Origin: Gordonia hankookensis | Lineage (GTDB): Bacteria; Actinomycetota; Actinomycetes; Mycobacteriales; Mycobacteriaceae | Direction of reading: 5' to 3' | Assembly: GCF_014673215.1 (NCBI RefSeq) | Contig: NZ_JACWMS010000006.1 | Span: forward strand, 124,001-188,000 | Length of the DNA stretch: 64,000 bases | Shown: positions 8,899-16,793 of the stretch, in pieces | Position numbering within the stretch: position 1 is the stretch's first letter | Layout of the letters: each line of letters begins with the position of its first letter | Made by a program: the position numbers and the translations under genes | The notes under the pieces: model-generated | The model's input: the letters and a program-made list of their open reading frames with translations, nothing else | Database searches by the model: none | Told to the model about the DNA's origin: nothing

Positions 8899-10161
8899 AT
8901 GCGTAGGAGAACAGGTCGGGTCGTCGCGGCCGCCATCGCCGCGGCGTGTGTTTTCTCGGTCGTGTCGTGCAGCAGCGACGACGACAGCTCGGGCGGGTCG
9001 ACATCTGCGGCGGGCGAGAGTGGTGTGAAAGCCGCCGGCCAGGCGATCAAGGTCGGGCTCTTCAATCCGTCGAAGGGGCCGGCGACGCAGGCCGGTGTCA
9101 GTTCTGGCAAGACCGCAGCGCTCGATTACGTCAACAACCAGATCGGCGGCATCAACGGTCGCCCGATCGACATCGTCGACTGCGGGATCGACCAGACCGC
9201 CCCGGAATCGACGATCGCCTGCGCCAACCAGTTCGTCCAGGCCGGTGTGGTCGCGGCGGTCGACGGATATGATTCGGAATCGCTTGCCGCGGTGCCGATC
9301 CTGACCGCCGCAGGCATCCCCCTGGTCGGGCAGATCCCGTTCAACACCGCGACCGGCGCCAAGGCGGACAATCGCGTGTACTTCGGTCCGCCCCCGGCGG
9401 CATTCCTGGTCGGCTTCATGCAGAGCCTCAAGGCTGCGGGCAAGACGTCGCTGACGCTGGCCAATGCCGATCTGCCGCAGGCCCACCAGGTCTTCGACGG
9501 ATTGCTGGCCCCGTTGGGCAAACAGCTGGGCATCGAGGTCAAGAGTGTCTACTACCCGCCGACCGGTCCCAACTTCACTGCTCTCGCCACAACGCTCGCC
9601 GACGGTAATCCGGACGCGGCGGGCCTGATGACCGCGCCGAACGACAACACCTGCACCAAGCTGTCGCAATCGCTGCGGTCGGTCGGTTACAAGGGCACGA
9701 TGTTCATGGCCGCCTGCACCGAGTTCATCGACACGATGGGATCGCAGGCCGTCGGTGCGCAGACCTACTCACCCGGCTGGCAGCCGCCTGCCATCGATTC
9801 GGCACCGGAGCCTGCCAAGTCCAATCTGAAGGTCGCCGAGCAGTACATCGACGCGGCAGGTGGGACCGGCGGCTTCTACGCGTACGGGACCTTCGCCACC
9901 TTCGTCGACTTCGTCAATGGTCTGAACCAGGCCAAGGTCACCGACTTCACCGGCGCCAACGTGCTGAACGGGCTCAAGGGACTCACCGATTTCCAGAGCT
10001 TCCTCGGACCCAAACTGACGTGCGGCAAGCCGACCACCCCGAACTGCACCACCGAGATGTTGCTGTTCGAGGTCACCGGTGACAAGACGACGAAGCCGGT
10101 GGGCGGCGGTTTCATCACCCCGAGCCCGCAGGTGCTCAAGCTCATCCCGGGCGCCGCATAG
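8899..10161 (+). CDS. Branched-chain-amino-acid-type ABC transporter substrate-binding lipoprotein
   Basis: About 420 residues. The N-terminus has a basic stretch, a hydrophobic stretch and a lipobox ending SVVSC, followed by a Ser/Gly/Asp-rich linker, so it is predicted to be a lipoprotein on the outer face of the membrane. The rest is a type I periplasmic-binding fold of the LivK/Peripla_BP_6 class, ending with a short positive tail. I chose ATG 8899, which has AAAGG 9 bases upstream; GTG 8893, two codons earlier, is an alternative. It is the first gene of a Liv-type operon. A strong hairpin between it and the permease gene probably raises its level relative to the transporter. The substrate (amino acid, amide, urea or aromatic acid) cannot be told from sequence. 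Confidence 0.9.
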   Translation: MRRRTGRVVAAAIAAACVFSVVSCSSDDDSSGGSTSAAGESGVKAAGQAIKVGLFNPSKGPATQAGVSSGKTAALDYVNNQIGGINGRPIDIVDCGIDQTAPESTIACANQFVQAGVVAAVDGYDSESLAAVPILTAAGIPLVGQIPFNTATGAKADNRVYFGPPPAAFLVGFMQSLKAAGKTSLTLANADLPQAHQVFDGLLAPLGKQLGIEVKSVYYPPTGPNFTALATTLADGNPDAAGLMTAPNDNTCTKLSQSLRSVGYKGTMFMAACTEFIDTMGSQAVGAQTYSPGWQPPAIDSAPEPAKSNLKVAEQYIDAAGGTGGFYAYGTFATFVDFVNGLNQAKVTDFTGANVLNGLKGLTDFQSFLGPKLTCGKPTTPNCTTEMLLFEVTGDKTTKPVGGGFITPSPQVLKLIPGAA

Positions 10162-10182
10162 CGCCGACGACGAGGTAATCAA

Positions 10183-10220
10183 CGGGCGGGTGGGCGCTGA
10201 GCCCAGCGCCCACCCGCCCG
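10183..10220 (+). terminator. Strong intra-operon hairpin after the binding-protein gene
   Basis: A perfect 16-base stem (CGGGCGGGTGGGCGCT at 10183-10198 with its complement at 10205-10220) closes a 6-base loop, 21 bases after the binding-protein stop and 52 bases before the permease start. No T-tract follows. It probably acts as a partial terminator or an mRNA 3-prime stabiliser that makes the binding protein more abundant than the membrane parts, as is common in ABC operons. Confidence 0.7.
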
Positions 10221-10272
10221 CCACCGCTGTTCACCATCGCGCCATCGGCGCATTATTCGTTGGGATAACCGC

Positions 10273-12285
10273 ATGGGTCAGTTCCTGCAGTTCGTGTTCC
10301 TGGGTCTTTCGACCGGCGCCGTGTATGCGGTGATGGCGACGTCGTTGGTCGGGGTGTACGCGGCCACCGGGATCATCAACTTCGCACAAGGCGCCATGGG
10401 CCTCTGGGCGGTCTACGCCGTGGCTGCGCTGCGCACCGACGGCAGCCTCGTCCTGCCGATCGGCTCCATTCACCTCGGCAGTGCGGACGATCCCATGTCG
10501 ATGTGGCCTGCCATCGTGATCGGCGTCGGATCGGCGGTGGTGTGGGCCGTCGTCGCACACCTGCTCGTCTTCCGGCCGCTCCGGCAGGCGCCGGTGCTCG
10601 CCCAGGTGGTCGCGTCGGTCGGGCTCATGCTGTTCATCCAGGCCCTCGTGCAACTGCGCTTCGACACCGAGAACCTGCTCGCGCTGGCGGTGCTGCCGGA
10701 CAAGACATTCGAGTTCGCAGGCGCCGTGGTGAACGTGTCGGACGTGATCCTCGCAGGCATCGCGATCGCGATCGCGGCAATCTTGTGGGCCTACTTTCGT
10801 CTCACCAGGCTCGGCGTGGCCACGCGTGCGGGTGCCGAGGACGAGCTGGCCGCTCGATTGGTCGGCTATTCGCCGGATCGTCTCGCCGCGATCATCTGGG
10901 TGCTCACCGGTGCCGCGACCGGGCTGATCGTGATCCTGGCGGCGTTCACGATCGGATTGAACGTCACGAGTTACACCTTCTTCGTCATCCCGGCTCTCGC
11001 GGTGGCACTCCTCGGGCGCCTCACCTCGTTCGGGATCGCCTGTGGAGCAGGACTTCTACTGGGCAGCTTCCAAGCCGTCATCACCTGGCTGACCACCAAG
11101 GACTGGTGGCCCGAATGGGCGCAGGCCGGCCTCGGTGAGGCGTTGCCGTTCATCGTCATCGTCGTCGCACTGTTCCTGCTCGGCGGGCGAATCCCGTCGC
11201 GCGGGTCGTTGGGTGACGTGCAGATGCCTGCCGTTCGGATACCGCGCATCCGTCTGATCCCCACGGTCGGGGTCCTCGCAGTGGTCGTCGCCGCGATCCT
11301 GCTGACCTCCGGAACCTGGCGATTCGGGGTGGTGACGTCGGTGATCCTCTCGCTCATCGCCCTCTCGCTGGTCTTGCTGACCGGCTACCTGGGCCAGATC
11401 TCGTTGGCGTCGATGGCATTTGCCGGTACCGCCGGGTTCGCGCTGTCGAAGCTCACCGTCAACTGGAACGTGCCCTTTCCGTTCAGCATCCTGCTGGCGG
11501 CTCTCATCGCGACCGCGCTCGGAATCCTCGTCGGTATCCCGGCCCTGCGCATCCGCGGTGCGCAGCTGGCCGTGGTCACCCTTGCCGCAGCCATCGCGAT
11601 CCAGAGCTTCGTCTTCAACAATCCCGAGATCACCGCCTACGAGGGCAACATGATCACCGATCCGACCTTGTTCGGTCTCGACCTCGGGGTCCGCGACGGG
11701 ACGAACCTCGTGACGGTCCGTTTCGCGCTGATGGTCCTGCTGGTGGTGGCGGTGGCGACGCTCGTCGTGATGCGGTTGATGGCCGGCTCCACCGGTCGGT
11801 CGTTCCTGGCGGTCCGGTCGAACGAGCGCGCGGCCGCCTCGGTGGGCATCAACGTCGCCGCGACCAAGTTGCTGGGTTTCGCGCTGTCGGCGTTCCTCGC
11901 CGGCGTCGGTGGATGTCTCATCGGCTACAGCCGAGGGCAGTTGTCGGCCGGGTCTTTCACGGTGATGGTCGGATTGACGCTGCTCGCCATGACCTACGTC
12001 GGTGGGATCACATCGGTGTCGGGTGCGTTCATCGCCGGCGTGATCGGCCCGTTGGGCGTCGGATACGTGTTCCTCAACCAGACCCTCGACCTCGGTGAGT
12101 ACTACGAGATCATCGCGGCAGGCGGGCTCCTGCTGATGGCGGTGCTCAACCCGGTCGGTGTGTCGGGCGCGATCGCGGATCTGGGGGACCGGCTCAATCG
12201 CGCACACCGCGCCCGCAAGACACCGAAAGCGCCGACAGTTGTTGTCGCATCATCGAACTCGGAATCGGGAGCAGCTCATGTCTGA
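10273..12285 (+). CDS. Fused LivH-LivM ABC transporter permease
   Basis: A 670-residue protein combining two normally separate permeases. Residues about 1-310 match LivH (opening GQFLQFVFLGLSTGAVYAVM, then the GIINFAQGAMGLWAVYA motif near 38-54). Residues about 330-640 match LivM (for example LLTGYLGQISLASMAFAGTAGF near 365-387 and LAVRSNERAAASVGIN near 515). Each half is strongly hydrophobic with about eight helices, so one polypeptide can form the whole transmembrane pore. The ATG has only a weak ribosome site. Its last 8 bases overlap the ATP-binding gene start (ATGTCTGA), so the two are translationally coupled. LivHM fusions are known in actinobacteria. Confidence 0.93.
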   Translation: MGQFLQFVFLGLSTGAVYAVMATSLVGVYAATGIINFAQGAMGLWAVYAVAALRTDGSLVLPIGSIHLGSADDPMSMWPAIVIGVGSAVVWAVVAHLLVFRPLRQAPVLAQVVASVGLMLFIQALVQLRFDTENLLALAVLPDKTFEFAGAVVNVSDVILAGIAIAIAAILWAYFRLTRLGVATRAGAEDELAARLVGYSPDRLAAIIWVLTGAATGLIVILAAFTIGLNVTSYTFFVIPALAVALLGRLTSFGIACGAGLLLGSFQAVITWLTTKDWWPEWAQAGLGEALPFIVIVVALFLLGGRIPSRGSLGDVQMPAVRIPRIRLIPTVGVLAVVVAAILLTSGTWRFGVVTSVILSLIALSLVLLTGYLGQISLASMAFAGTAGFALSKLTVNWNVPFPFSILLAALIATALGILVGIPALRIRGAQLAVVTLAAAIAIQSFVFNNPEITAYEGNMITDPTLFGLDLGVRDGTNLVTVRFALMVLLVVAVATLVVMRLMAGSTGRSFLAVRSNERAAASVGINVAATKLLGFALSAFLAGVGGCLIGYSRGQLSAGSFTVMVGLTLLAMTYVGGITSVSGAFIAGVIGPLGVGYVFLNQTLDLGEYYEIIAAGGLLLMAVLNPVGVSGAIADLGDRLNRAHRARKTPKAPTVVVASSNSESGAAHV

Positions 12286-13165
12286 CGTCATCGAGATTGC
12301 CGCGACCACCACGTTGCTCTCCACCCGTGGCCTGTCGGTCCACTACGGCGGCGTGACCGCCAACGCCGACATCGATCTCACCGTCGATGCGGGCGAGATC
12401 GTCGGGCTGATCGGGCCGAACGGCGCAGGCAAGACGACGTTCGTCGATGCGGTGACCGGCTTCGCCAAATCGTCCGGCGAGGTGCGACTCGACGGCGAGC
12501 GTGTCGACCGCATCGCCGCCAATCGTCGGCGGACCGCAGGGATGGCCCGCACCTGGCAGGCCGGTGAGCTGTTCGCCGACCTCACCGTCGCGCAGAACCT
12601 CGCGGTCGCGGTTCAACGGGTCGGCCTGCGCGCGTTGATCTCCGACGTGTTCACCGGATCGAGGCCGCCCGCAGGCATCATCGACGAGGCATTGGCCATG
12701 GTCGGGCTGCTCGGCGTCGCCGACCGGCGGCCGGGAGAGCTGACACTCGGCCAACAGAAACTGGTCGGCGTGGCACGTGCCCTGGTCGGCGGCACCCGGT
12801 TGGTGTTGCTCGACGAGCCGGCCGCAGGCCTCGACACCCACGAGAGCCGGGAGTTCGGCGCGGAACTACGCCGGATCGCGGCGACCGGCGTCGGCATCCT
12901 GCTGATCGACCACGACATGTCGCTGGTGCTCGACGTGTGCGATCGCCTCTACGTGCTCGACTTCGGGCGGGTCATCGCCGCCGGATCGCCGACGGAGATC
13001 CAGGACGACCCGGCCGTGGTGGCCGCGTACCTCGGAAGCCCTGAGGTGCAGGCGGACTCACTCGATGACGGATCGGCCGCAGAAAGATCGGCCGCAGAAA
13101 GATCGGCCACAGAAAGATCGGCCACAGACGGACCGGCCGACGAACCAGGAGGGGGTGCGCGATGA
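12278..13165 (+). CDS. LivG-type ABC transporter ATP-binding protein with repetitive C-terminal tail
   Basis: A 295-residue ATPase. The Walker A motif GPNGAGKTT is near residues 46-54, the signature region reads LTLGQQKLVGVARAL (about 160-175), Walker B VLLLDEPAAGLD follows, and the switch histidine lies in IDHDMS. The C-terminal extension of about 30 residues after the usual LivG end is built from repeats of Ala-Glu-Arg-Ser-Ala encoded by a 15-base tandem repeat (13071-13145). The ATG at 12278 overlaps the permease stop by 8 bases, and the stop overlaps the next gene by 4 bases. A longer upstream frame exists but lies inside the permease gene. Confidence 0.93.
   Translation: MSDVIEIAATTTLLSTRGLSVHYGGVTANADIDLTVDAGEIVGLIGPNGAGKTTFVDAVTGFAKSSGEVRLDGERVDRIAANRRRTAGMARTWQAGELFADLTVAQNLAVAVQRVGLRALISDVFTGSRPPAGIIDEALAMVGLLGVADRRPGELTLGQQKLVGVARALVGGTRLVLLDEPAAGLDTHESREFGAELRRIAATGVGILLIDHDMSLVLDVCDRLYVLDFGRVIAAGSPTEIQDDPAVVAAYLGSPEVQADSLDDGSAAERSAAERSATERSATDGPADEPGGGAR
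13071..13145 (+). repeat. 15-base tandem repeat inside livG-like gene
   Basis: Five consecutive 15-base units beginning at 13071, 13086, 13101, 13116 and 13131. The first two are identical (GATCGGCCGCAGAAA), the third differs at one base, and the last two are degenerate. They keep the reading frame and encode a low-complexity Arg-Ser-Ala-Ala/Thr-Glu tail, so copy-number change would lengthen or shorten the tail without a frameshift. Confidence 0.85.
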
Positions 13166-13884
13166 GCGCGGTGCTGGAATTCGACGGGGTCACCGTCGGT
13201 CATGGCGGAGTTCCGGCCGTCCGCGACCTCTCCGCGGCGGTCCGCCCGGGCGAGATCCTCGCGCTCCTCGGGCCGAACGGGGCAGGCAAGACCACCACAC
13301 TGCTCGCCGCGGTCGGGGCGCTACCGGTGATGTCGGGCAGCATCACTGCACTCGGCGAATCGGTGGACGGTCGGGTGGAGCGCAACGCACGGCGCGGCGT
13401 CACGCTGGTCCCCGACAACCGCGGCCTGTTCCACCGGCTCTCCGTCAGCGACAATCTCAGGCTGGCAAAACGTAAGAGCGGCGGCAGCATCGACGCCGTC
13501 TACGAGCATTTCCCCAAGTTGAAGGGGCTGCGTGGCCGTCGATGCGGAAATCTGTCCGGTGGTGAGCAGCAGATGCTGGCCCTCGCCAAGGCGCTGCTGA
13601 CACGTCCGTCGGTGCTGCTGATCGATGAGCTCAGTCTCGGCCTCTCGCCGATCGCGGTCCAGGATCTGCTCCCACGTCTTCGCGCGATCGCCGATGACCA
13701 GCAAATGGCGGTGGTCCTGGTGGAGCAGCACATCGATCTCGCACTCGGTATCGCCGACTCCGCGGTCGTCCTGCACCACGGGCGGGTCGCGCTGCGGGGC
13801 TCGGCGCGCGAACTCCGGGAGCACCGCGATACCGTCGAGGCTGCCTACTTCGGCAGGCTGGGCAGATCGGACGTCGCCGGCTGA
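13162..13884 (+). CDS. LivF-type ABC transporter ATP-binding protein
   Basis: A 240-residue ATPase of the LivF class, the second nucleotide-binding subunit of the importer. It has Walker A GPNGAGKTT near residues 38-46, the signature NLSGGEQQMLALAKAL (about 130-146), Walker B VLLIDELSLGLS and the switch histidine in VEQHID. The glutamate-leucine pair in Walker B (DELS rather than DEPS) is typical for LivF. The ATG overlaps the LivG-type stop by 4 bases (ATGA). Together with the lipoprotein, the fused permease and the LivG-type ATPase, this completes a full importer. Confidence 0.93.
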   Translation: MSAVLEFDGVTVGHGGVPAVRDLSAAVRPGEILALLGPNGAGKTTTLLAAVGALPVMSGSITALGESVDGRVERNARRGVTLVPDNRGLFHRLSVSDNLRLAKRKSGGSIDAVYEHFPKLKGLRGRRCGNLSGGEQQMLALAKALLTRPSVLLIDELSLGLSPIAVQDLLPRLRAIADDQQMAVVLVEQHIDLALGIADSAVVLHHGRVALRGSARELREHRDTVEAAYFGRLGRSDVAG

Positions 13885-13957
13885 GGTGCGTCGGTGGTGG
13901 CATCGATCGATTCCGGTATCGCCTTGCCGGCCCACGACGCGAGCTCAGGAGATCAGC

Positions 13958-14629
13958 GTGACCAAGTCCGGACGAGCAGAGAGCCCGCGACGCCGCACGC
14001 GAGGACGCAGTACGCGCAACCGGCCGACCGACAAAGAGTTGCTCGATGCCGCGCGGTCGGTGATCGCCGAGGTCGGTGCGGAACGATCCACGATGGACAT
14101 GATCGCCGAACGGGGCGGCACCACCAGGGTCACCCTGTATGCGCATTTCGGTTCGCGGGATGCGCTGGTGGGCATGGTGCTCGACCGCGAACTCGGTGAG
14201 TTCACCGACTGGATGTACGCCGCGTACGACGACTCCGAACACATGGCCTACGGCGCGCGGGCACGGCATTCGGTGGAGGCGACCTTCGAGTACGCGCGTC
14301 GCAACCCCGATGGTTTCCGCATCCTGCTCGGGCACCGCGACGAGGCCGAGGATCCCGGCCGCCGTCTGTACAAAGCGCTCGAACCGCGGGTCGCCGCGCG
14401 GCTGCGCAGCAACTACGGCACGCAGGGTGCGAAGATCGCCGCCAGCGCCGACACCCTGGCATCGCTGTTGATCGGCATCAGCCTCGACGTCGCCTATCGG
14501 GCTCTGATCGTGGATGACGCCGACATCGATGTGGCCTGTGATCTCGCGGTGACGGCGACGATGGCGGTCCTGCGGGATGTGCGTCCCGAGCAGCTCTTGG
14601 CCATCGACGCGTCGATGGCCGGTCGATGA
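13958..14629 (+). CDS. TetR family transcriptional regulator
   Basis: A 223-residue regulator. After a basic N-terminal tail rich in Arg, the helix-turn-helix spans about residues 30-75, with the motif TRVTLYAHFGSRDALVGMVLD typical of TetR. The rest is a helical ligand-binding domain. The GTG at 13958 has AGGAGA about 6 bases upstream; a longer frame starting at 13625 lies inside the LivF-type gene and is not used. The gene follows the Liv operon by 73 bases in the same direction, so it may control that importer. Only 9 bases separate its stop from the convergent oxidoreductase gene. Confidence 0.88.
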   Translation: MTKSGRAESPRRRTRGRSTRNRPTDKELLDAARSVIAEVGAERSTMDMIAERGGTTRVTLYAHFGSRDALVGMVLDRELGEFTDWMYAAYDDSEHMAYGARARHSVEATFEYARRNPDGFRILLGHRDEAEDPGRRLYKALEPRVAARLRSNYGTQGAKIAASADTLASLLIGISLDVAYRALIVDDADIDVACDLAVTATMAVLRDVRPEQLLAIDASMAGR

Positions 14630-14638
14630 CGTCCGCGC

Positions 14639-15532
14639 TCAGGCGAATTCGGCCGCGACCTCGGTTGCGCGACGCAGCTGATCGGGATCCGAACTCGTCG
14701 GGATGAGCTGGACCTCGTCGGTCCCGATCTCGGCGAAGCGCCGGAGCACCGCGGCCAGCTCGTCTTCGGTACCGGCCCAGCCGGTGGTGGGGGCGATCGC
14801 GTCGACGAAATCTGCCGGGATCCAGTTCATGTAGTGGCGCAGGTGACGATGCACCTGCTCGCGCGGGCCGTCGCCGGTTCCGAGCGCGAACCAGAACGAC
14901 GTCGCGAGGTGAGGTGCGGGCTTTCCGGCATCGGCCCACGCCGTGCGCGCGACGTCGAAGAGTTCCTGCTGCCTGACCAGGTCGAGGTCGAGCGTGACCC
15001 CCGCGACGCCCGAGGCCCACGCCGAGGCGCTGCGGATGGTCTTCGGTCCGGTGGTGCCGACGTGGAGTTCGGGACCACCGCTCCGATGCGGTCGCGGCCC
15101 CACCGGGAGCACCGATTCGGTGATCTTCTCGCCTGCCCACACCCGACGCATGATGTCGACCCGCTCGGCCATCCCGCGCATCGTCTGGGCGGATGTGTCG
15201 GCACCGACCGCGTGATAGTCCTCGTGTCGTCCGCCGATACCCAGGCCGACCGTCAGTCGACCACCGCACAGCATGTCTCCGGTGGCCAGAGCCTTGGCCA
15301 GCATCACCGGATCGTGGAGTTGCGGCACCACGACGGTGGTGACCAGTCGCACTCGGTCGGTCCACGCCGACAACGCGCCGAGCAGGGTGAGACAGTCCGG
15401 GTTGTCGAACGCGATCCGTTCGCCCCAGCACAGTGAGGAGTACGGGCCGTCGTCGATCGCGGTCGCCCAGGCCTTCAGGACGTTGGTGTCGAGGTCCGGT
15501 TCCATCACCGGCATGGTCATTCCGATGTGCAC
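14639..15532 (-). CDS. LLM class (luciferase-like) flavin/F420-dependent oxidoreductase
   Basis: A 297-residue TIM-barrel oxidoreductase of the luciferase-like monooxygenase superfamily. Recognisable parts are the strand-loop VRLVTTVVVPQLHDPVMLAKALAT near 60-84, the GRLTVGLGIGGRHEDY motif near 90-106, and GPKTIRSASAWASGV near 165-180. Actinobacterial members mostly use coenzyme F420, some use FMN; the sequence does not settle which. The start is a GTG at 15532. It lies directly downstream of a DNA methyltransferase gene in the same direction with a 15-base gap, which could be co-transcription without functional relation. Substrate unknown. Confidence 0.88.
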   Translation of the reverse strand: MHIGMTMPVMEPDLDTNVLKAWATAIDDGPYSSLCWGERIAFDNPDCLTLLGALSAWTDRVRLVTTVVVPQLHDPVMLAKALATGDMLCGGRLTVGLGIGGRHEDYHAVGADTSAQTMRGMAERVDIMRRVWAGEKITESVLPVGPRPHRSGGPELHVGTTGPKTIRSASAWASGVAGVTLDLDLVRQQELFDVARTAWADAGKPAPHLATSFWFALGTGDGPREQVHRHLRHYMNWIPADFVDAIAPTTGWAGTEDELAAVLRRFAEIGTDEVQLIPTSSDPDQLRRATEVAAEFA

Positions 15533-15547
15533 GAGTGGATTCTCGCA

Positions 15548-16753
15548 TCACCCCTTCTCGACCACGAACAGGTGCTCGGTGACATGGGTGCGGCGGGCCC
15601 GGAGATTCCGGCTGCCCCGGAAGGTGTTGTACCGGGACCGGAACTCGGTGACGGCCCCGACCGAGGCCAGCATCTCGACCATCTCGGCTGGGGTGATGTA
15701 GCCCTCGTCATTGAAGGACACGATCAGGAATCGGGCATCGAGGGATGCCACGAGGTCGTGCAGCAAGGTCGCCGAATCCCTCCGCACGTTGTACCGCGAT
15801 CGGTTCCAGTCGACGGGGATGCCGGAGATCGGGCTGATCTCCGTCGGTCGCGTGTAGTCCACGAGGAGATTGAGCATGAAGTAGTTCGAACCGTACGGAT
15901 GCTGGTTGTAGGGCGGATCGAGGTAGGCGAGGTCGACCGGACCCACGTTGCCGGGGAGGGCGTTGGCGTCCATCTGCAGGACCTGCCTCTGCGCGGAGTA
16001 CCTGCTGAGGACCGGCGGCGACAGGCGGATGGTCCGGAGGATGCGCACCAGCGCGTCCCGGCCGGACCCGCCGAATCTGCCGATGCCGGTGCGCCGGTCC
16101 TTGTGGAATCCCTTGAACACGCCGGAGGTGTTGGCGTGGACCGATGCGAGCGACAGCAACGGCGCCAGCAGGTACGGCTGCACCCGCTCGTCGAGCTGAT
16201 GGATCAACGTTGCGTAGGCATCCAGACGCCGCGCGTTGTCACGGGTGTAGAAGACCCGTTCGCCGGGGCGGATGTGCTCATCGTCGTCGGGAGCGTAGAG
16301 CTCCTCGATGAATCCGTCGACCGAGAGTCCTTGGTCGACTTGGGTGTTGATGATCTCCACCAGTGACCCGATCTCGTCGGGGTCCACGTCGGCACGATTG
16401 GAGAGATAACACTCGCTCATCACCCGCGCATACGATTCAAGGTCGTTGGCGATCACGCGGCCGGCGCGCGCCTTGAACAATCGGGACACGGCTCCGCTCC
16501 CCGAGAACGCGTCGAGCACCACCAGCCGGTGACCCAGCCGCGTCTGCACCTGTTCGGCGGCCGCATCGATCACGGGCAGCAGCGACCGTTTGTTGCCGAT
16601 GTAGGTGAGGAGTTGCTCGGAGAGGTAGCGCGGGTCCTCCACGATCGCAGCCGACGGAGCGAAGGACGCGTGATCAAGGCTCACCGCGTTGCCACCTCGT
16701 ATCGAGATCTGGGGATCGACGTCAGGGGGATCGAGTCGGGCCGGTCCCGACAT
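15548..16753 (-). CDS. D12-class N6-adenine DNA methyltransferase, apparently without a partner nuclease
   Basis: A 401-residue methyltransferase. It begins its catalytic fold with YIGNKRSLLP (near residue 50), then the SAM-binding motif LDAFSGSGAVSRLF (near 80-93), and the catalytic motif IV DPPYNQHPYGSNYF (near 275-290), as in D12/Dam-type enzymes that methylate adenine in DNA. The ATG at 16753 with AGGTGAG about 5 bases upstream decides the start; a longer frame to 16954 runs into the MFS gene. Neighbours are an oxidoreductase and a transporter, with no restriction endonuclease visible. It may therefore be an orphan regulatory or protective methylase. The recognition sequence cannot be predicted. 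Confidence 0.85.
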   Translation of the reverse strand: MSGPARLDPPDVDPQISIRGGNAVSLDHASFAPSAAIVEDPRYLSEQLLTYIGNKRSLLPVIDAAAEQVQTRLGHRLVVLDAFSGSGAVSRLFKARAGRVIANDLESYARVMSECYLSNRADVDPDEIGSLVEIINTQVDQGLSVDGFIEELYAPDDDEHIRPGERVFYTRDNARRLDAYATLIHQLDERVQPYLLAPLLSLASVHANTSGVFKGFHKDRRTGIGRFGGSGRDALVRILRTIRLSPPVLSRYSAQRQVLQMDANALPGNVGPVDLAYLDPPYNQHPYGSNYFMLNLLVDYTRPTEISPISGIPVDWNRSRYNVRRDSATLLHDLVASLDARFLIVSFNDEGYITPAEMVEMLASVGAVTEFRSRYNTFRGSRNLRARRTHVTEHLFVVEKG

Positions 16754-16793
16754 CGTCTCACCTGAAGGCGTCGGTGCGGGTGGGATTGCCGGA

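Noticed and set aside
13071..13145. Tandem repeat considered as a CRISPR-like or mobile element
   Set aside because: Units are contiguous with no spacers and encode a protein tail.
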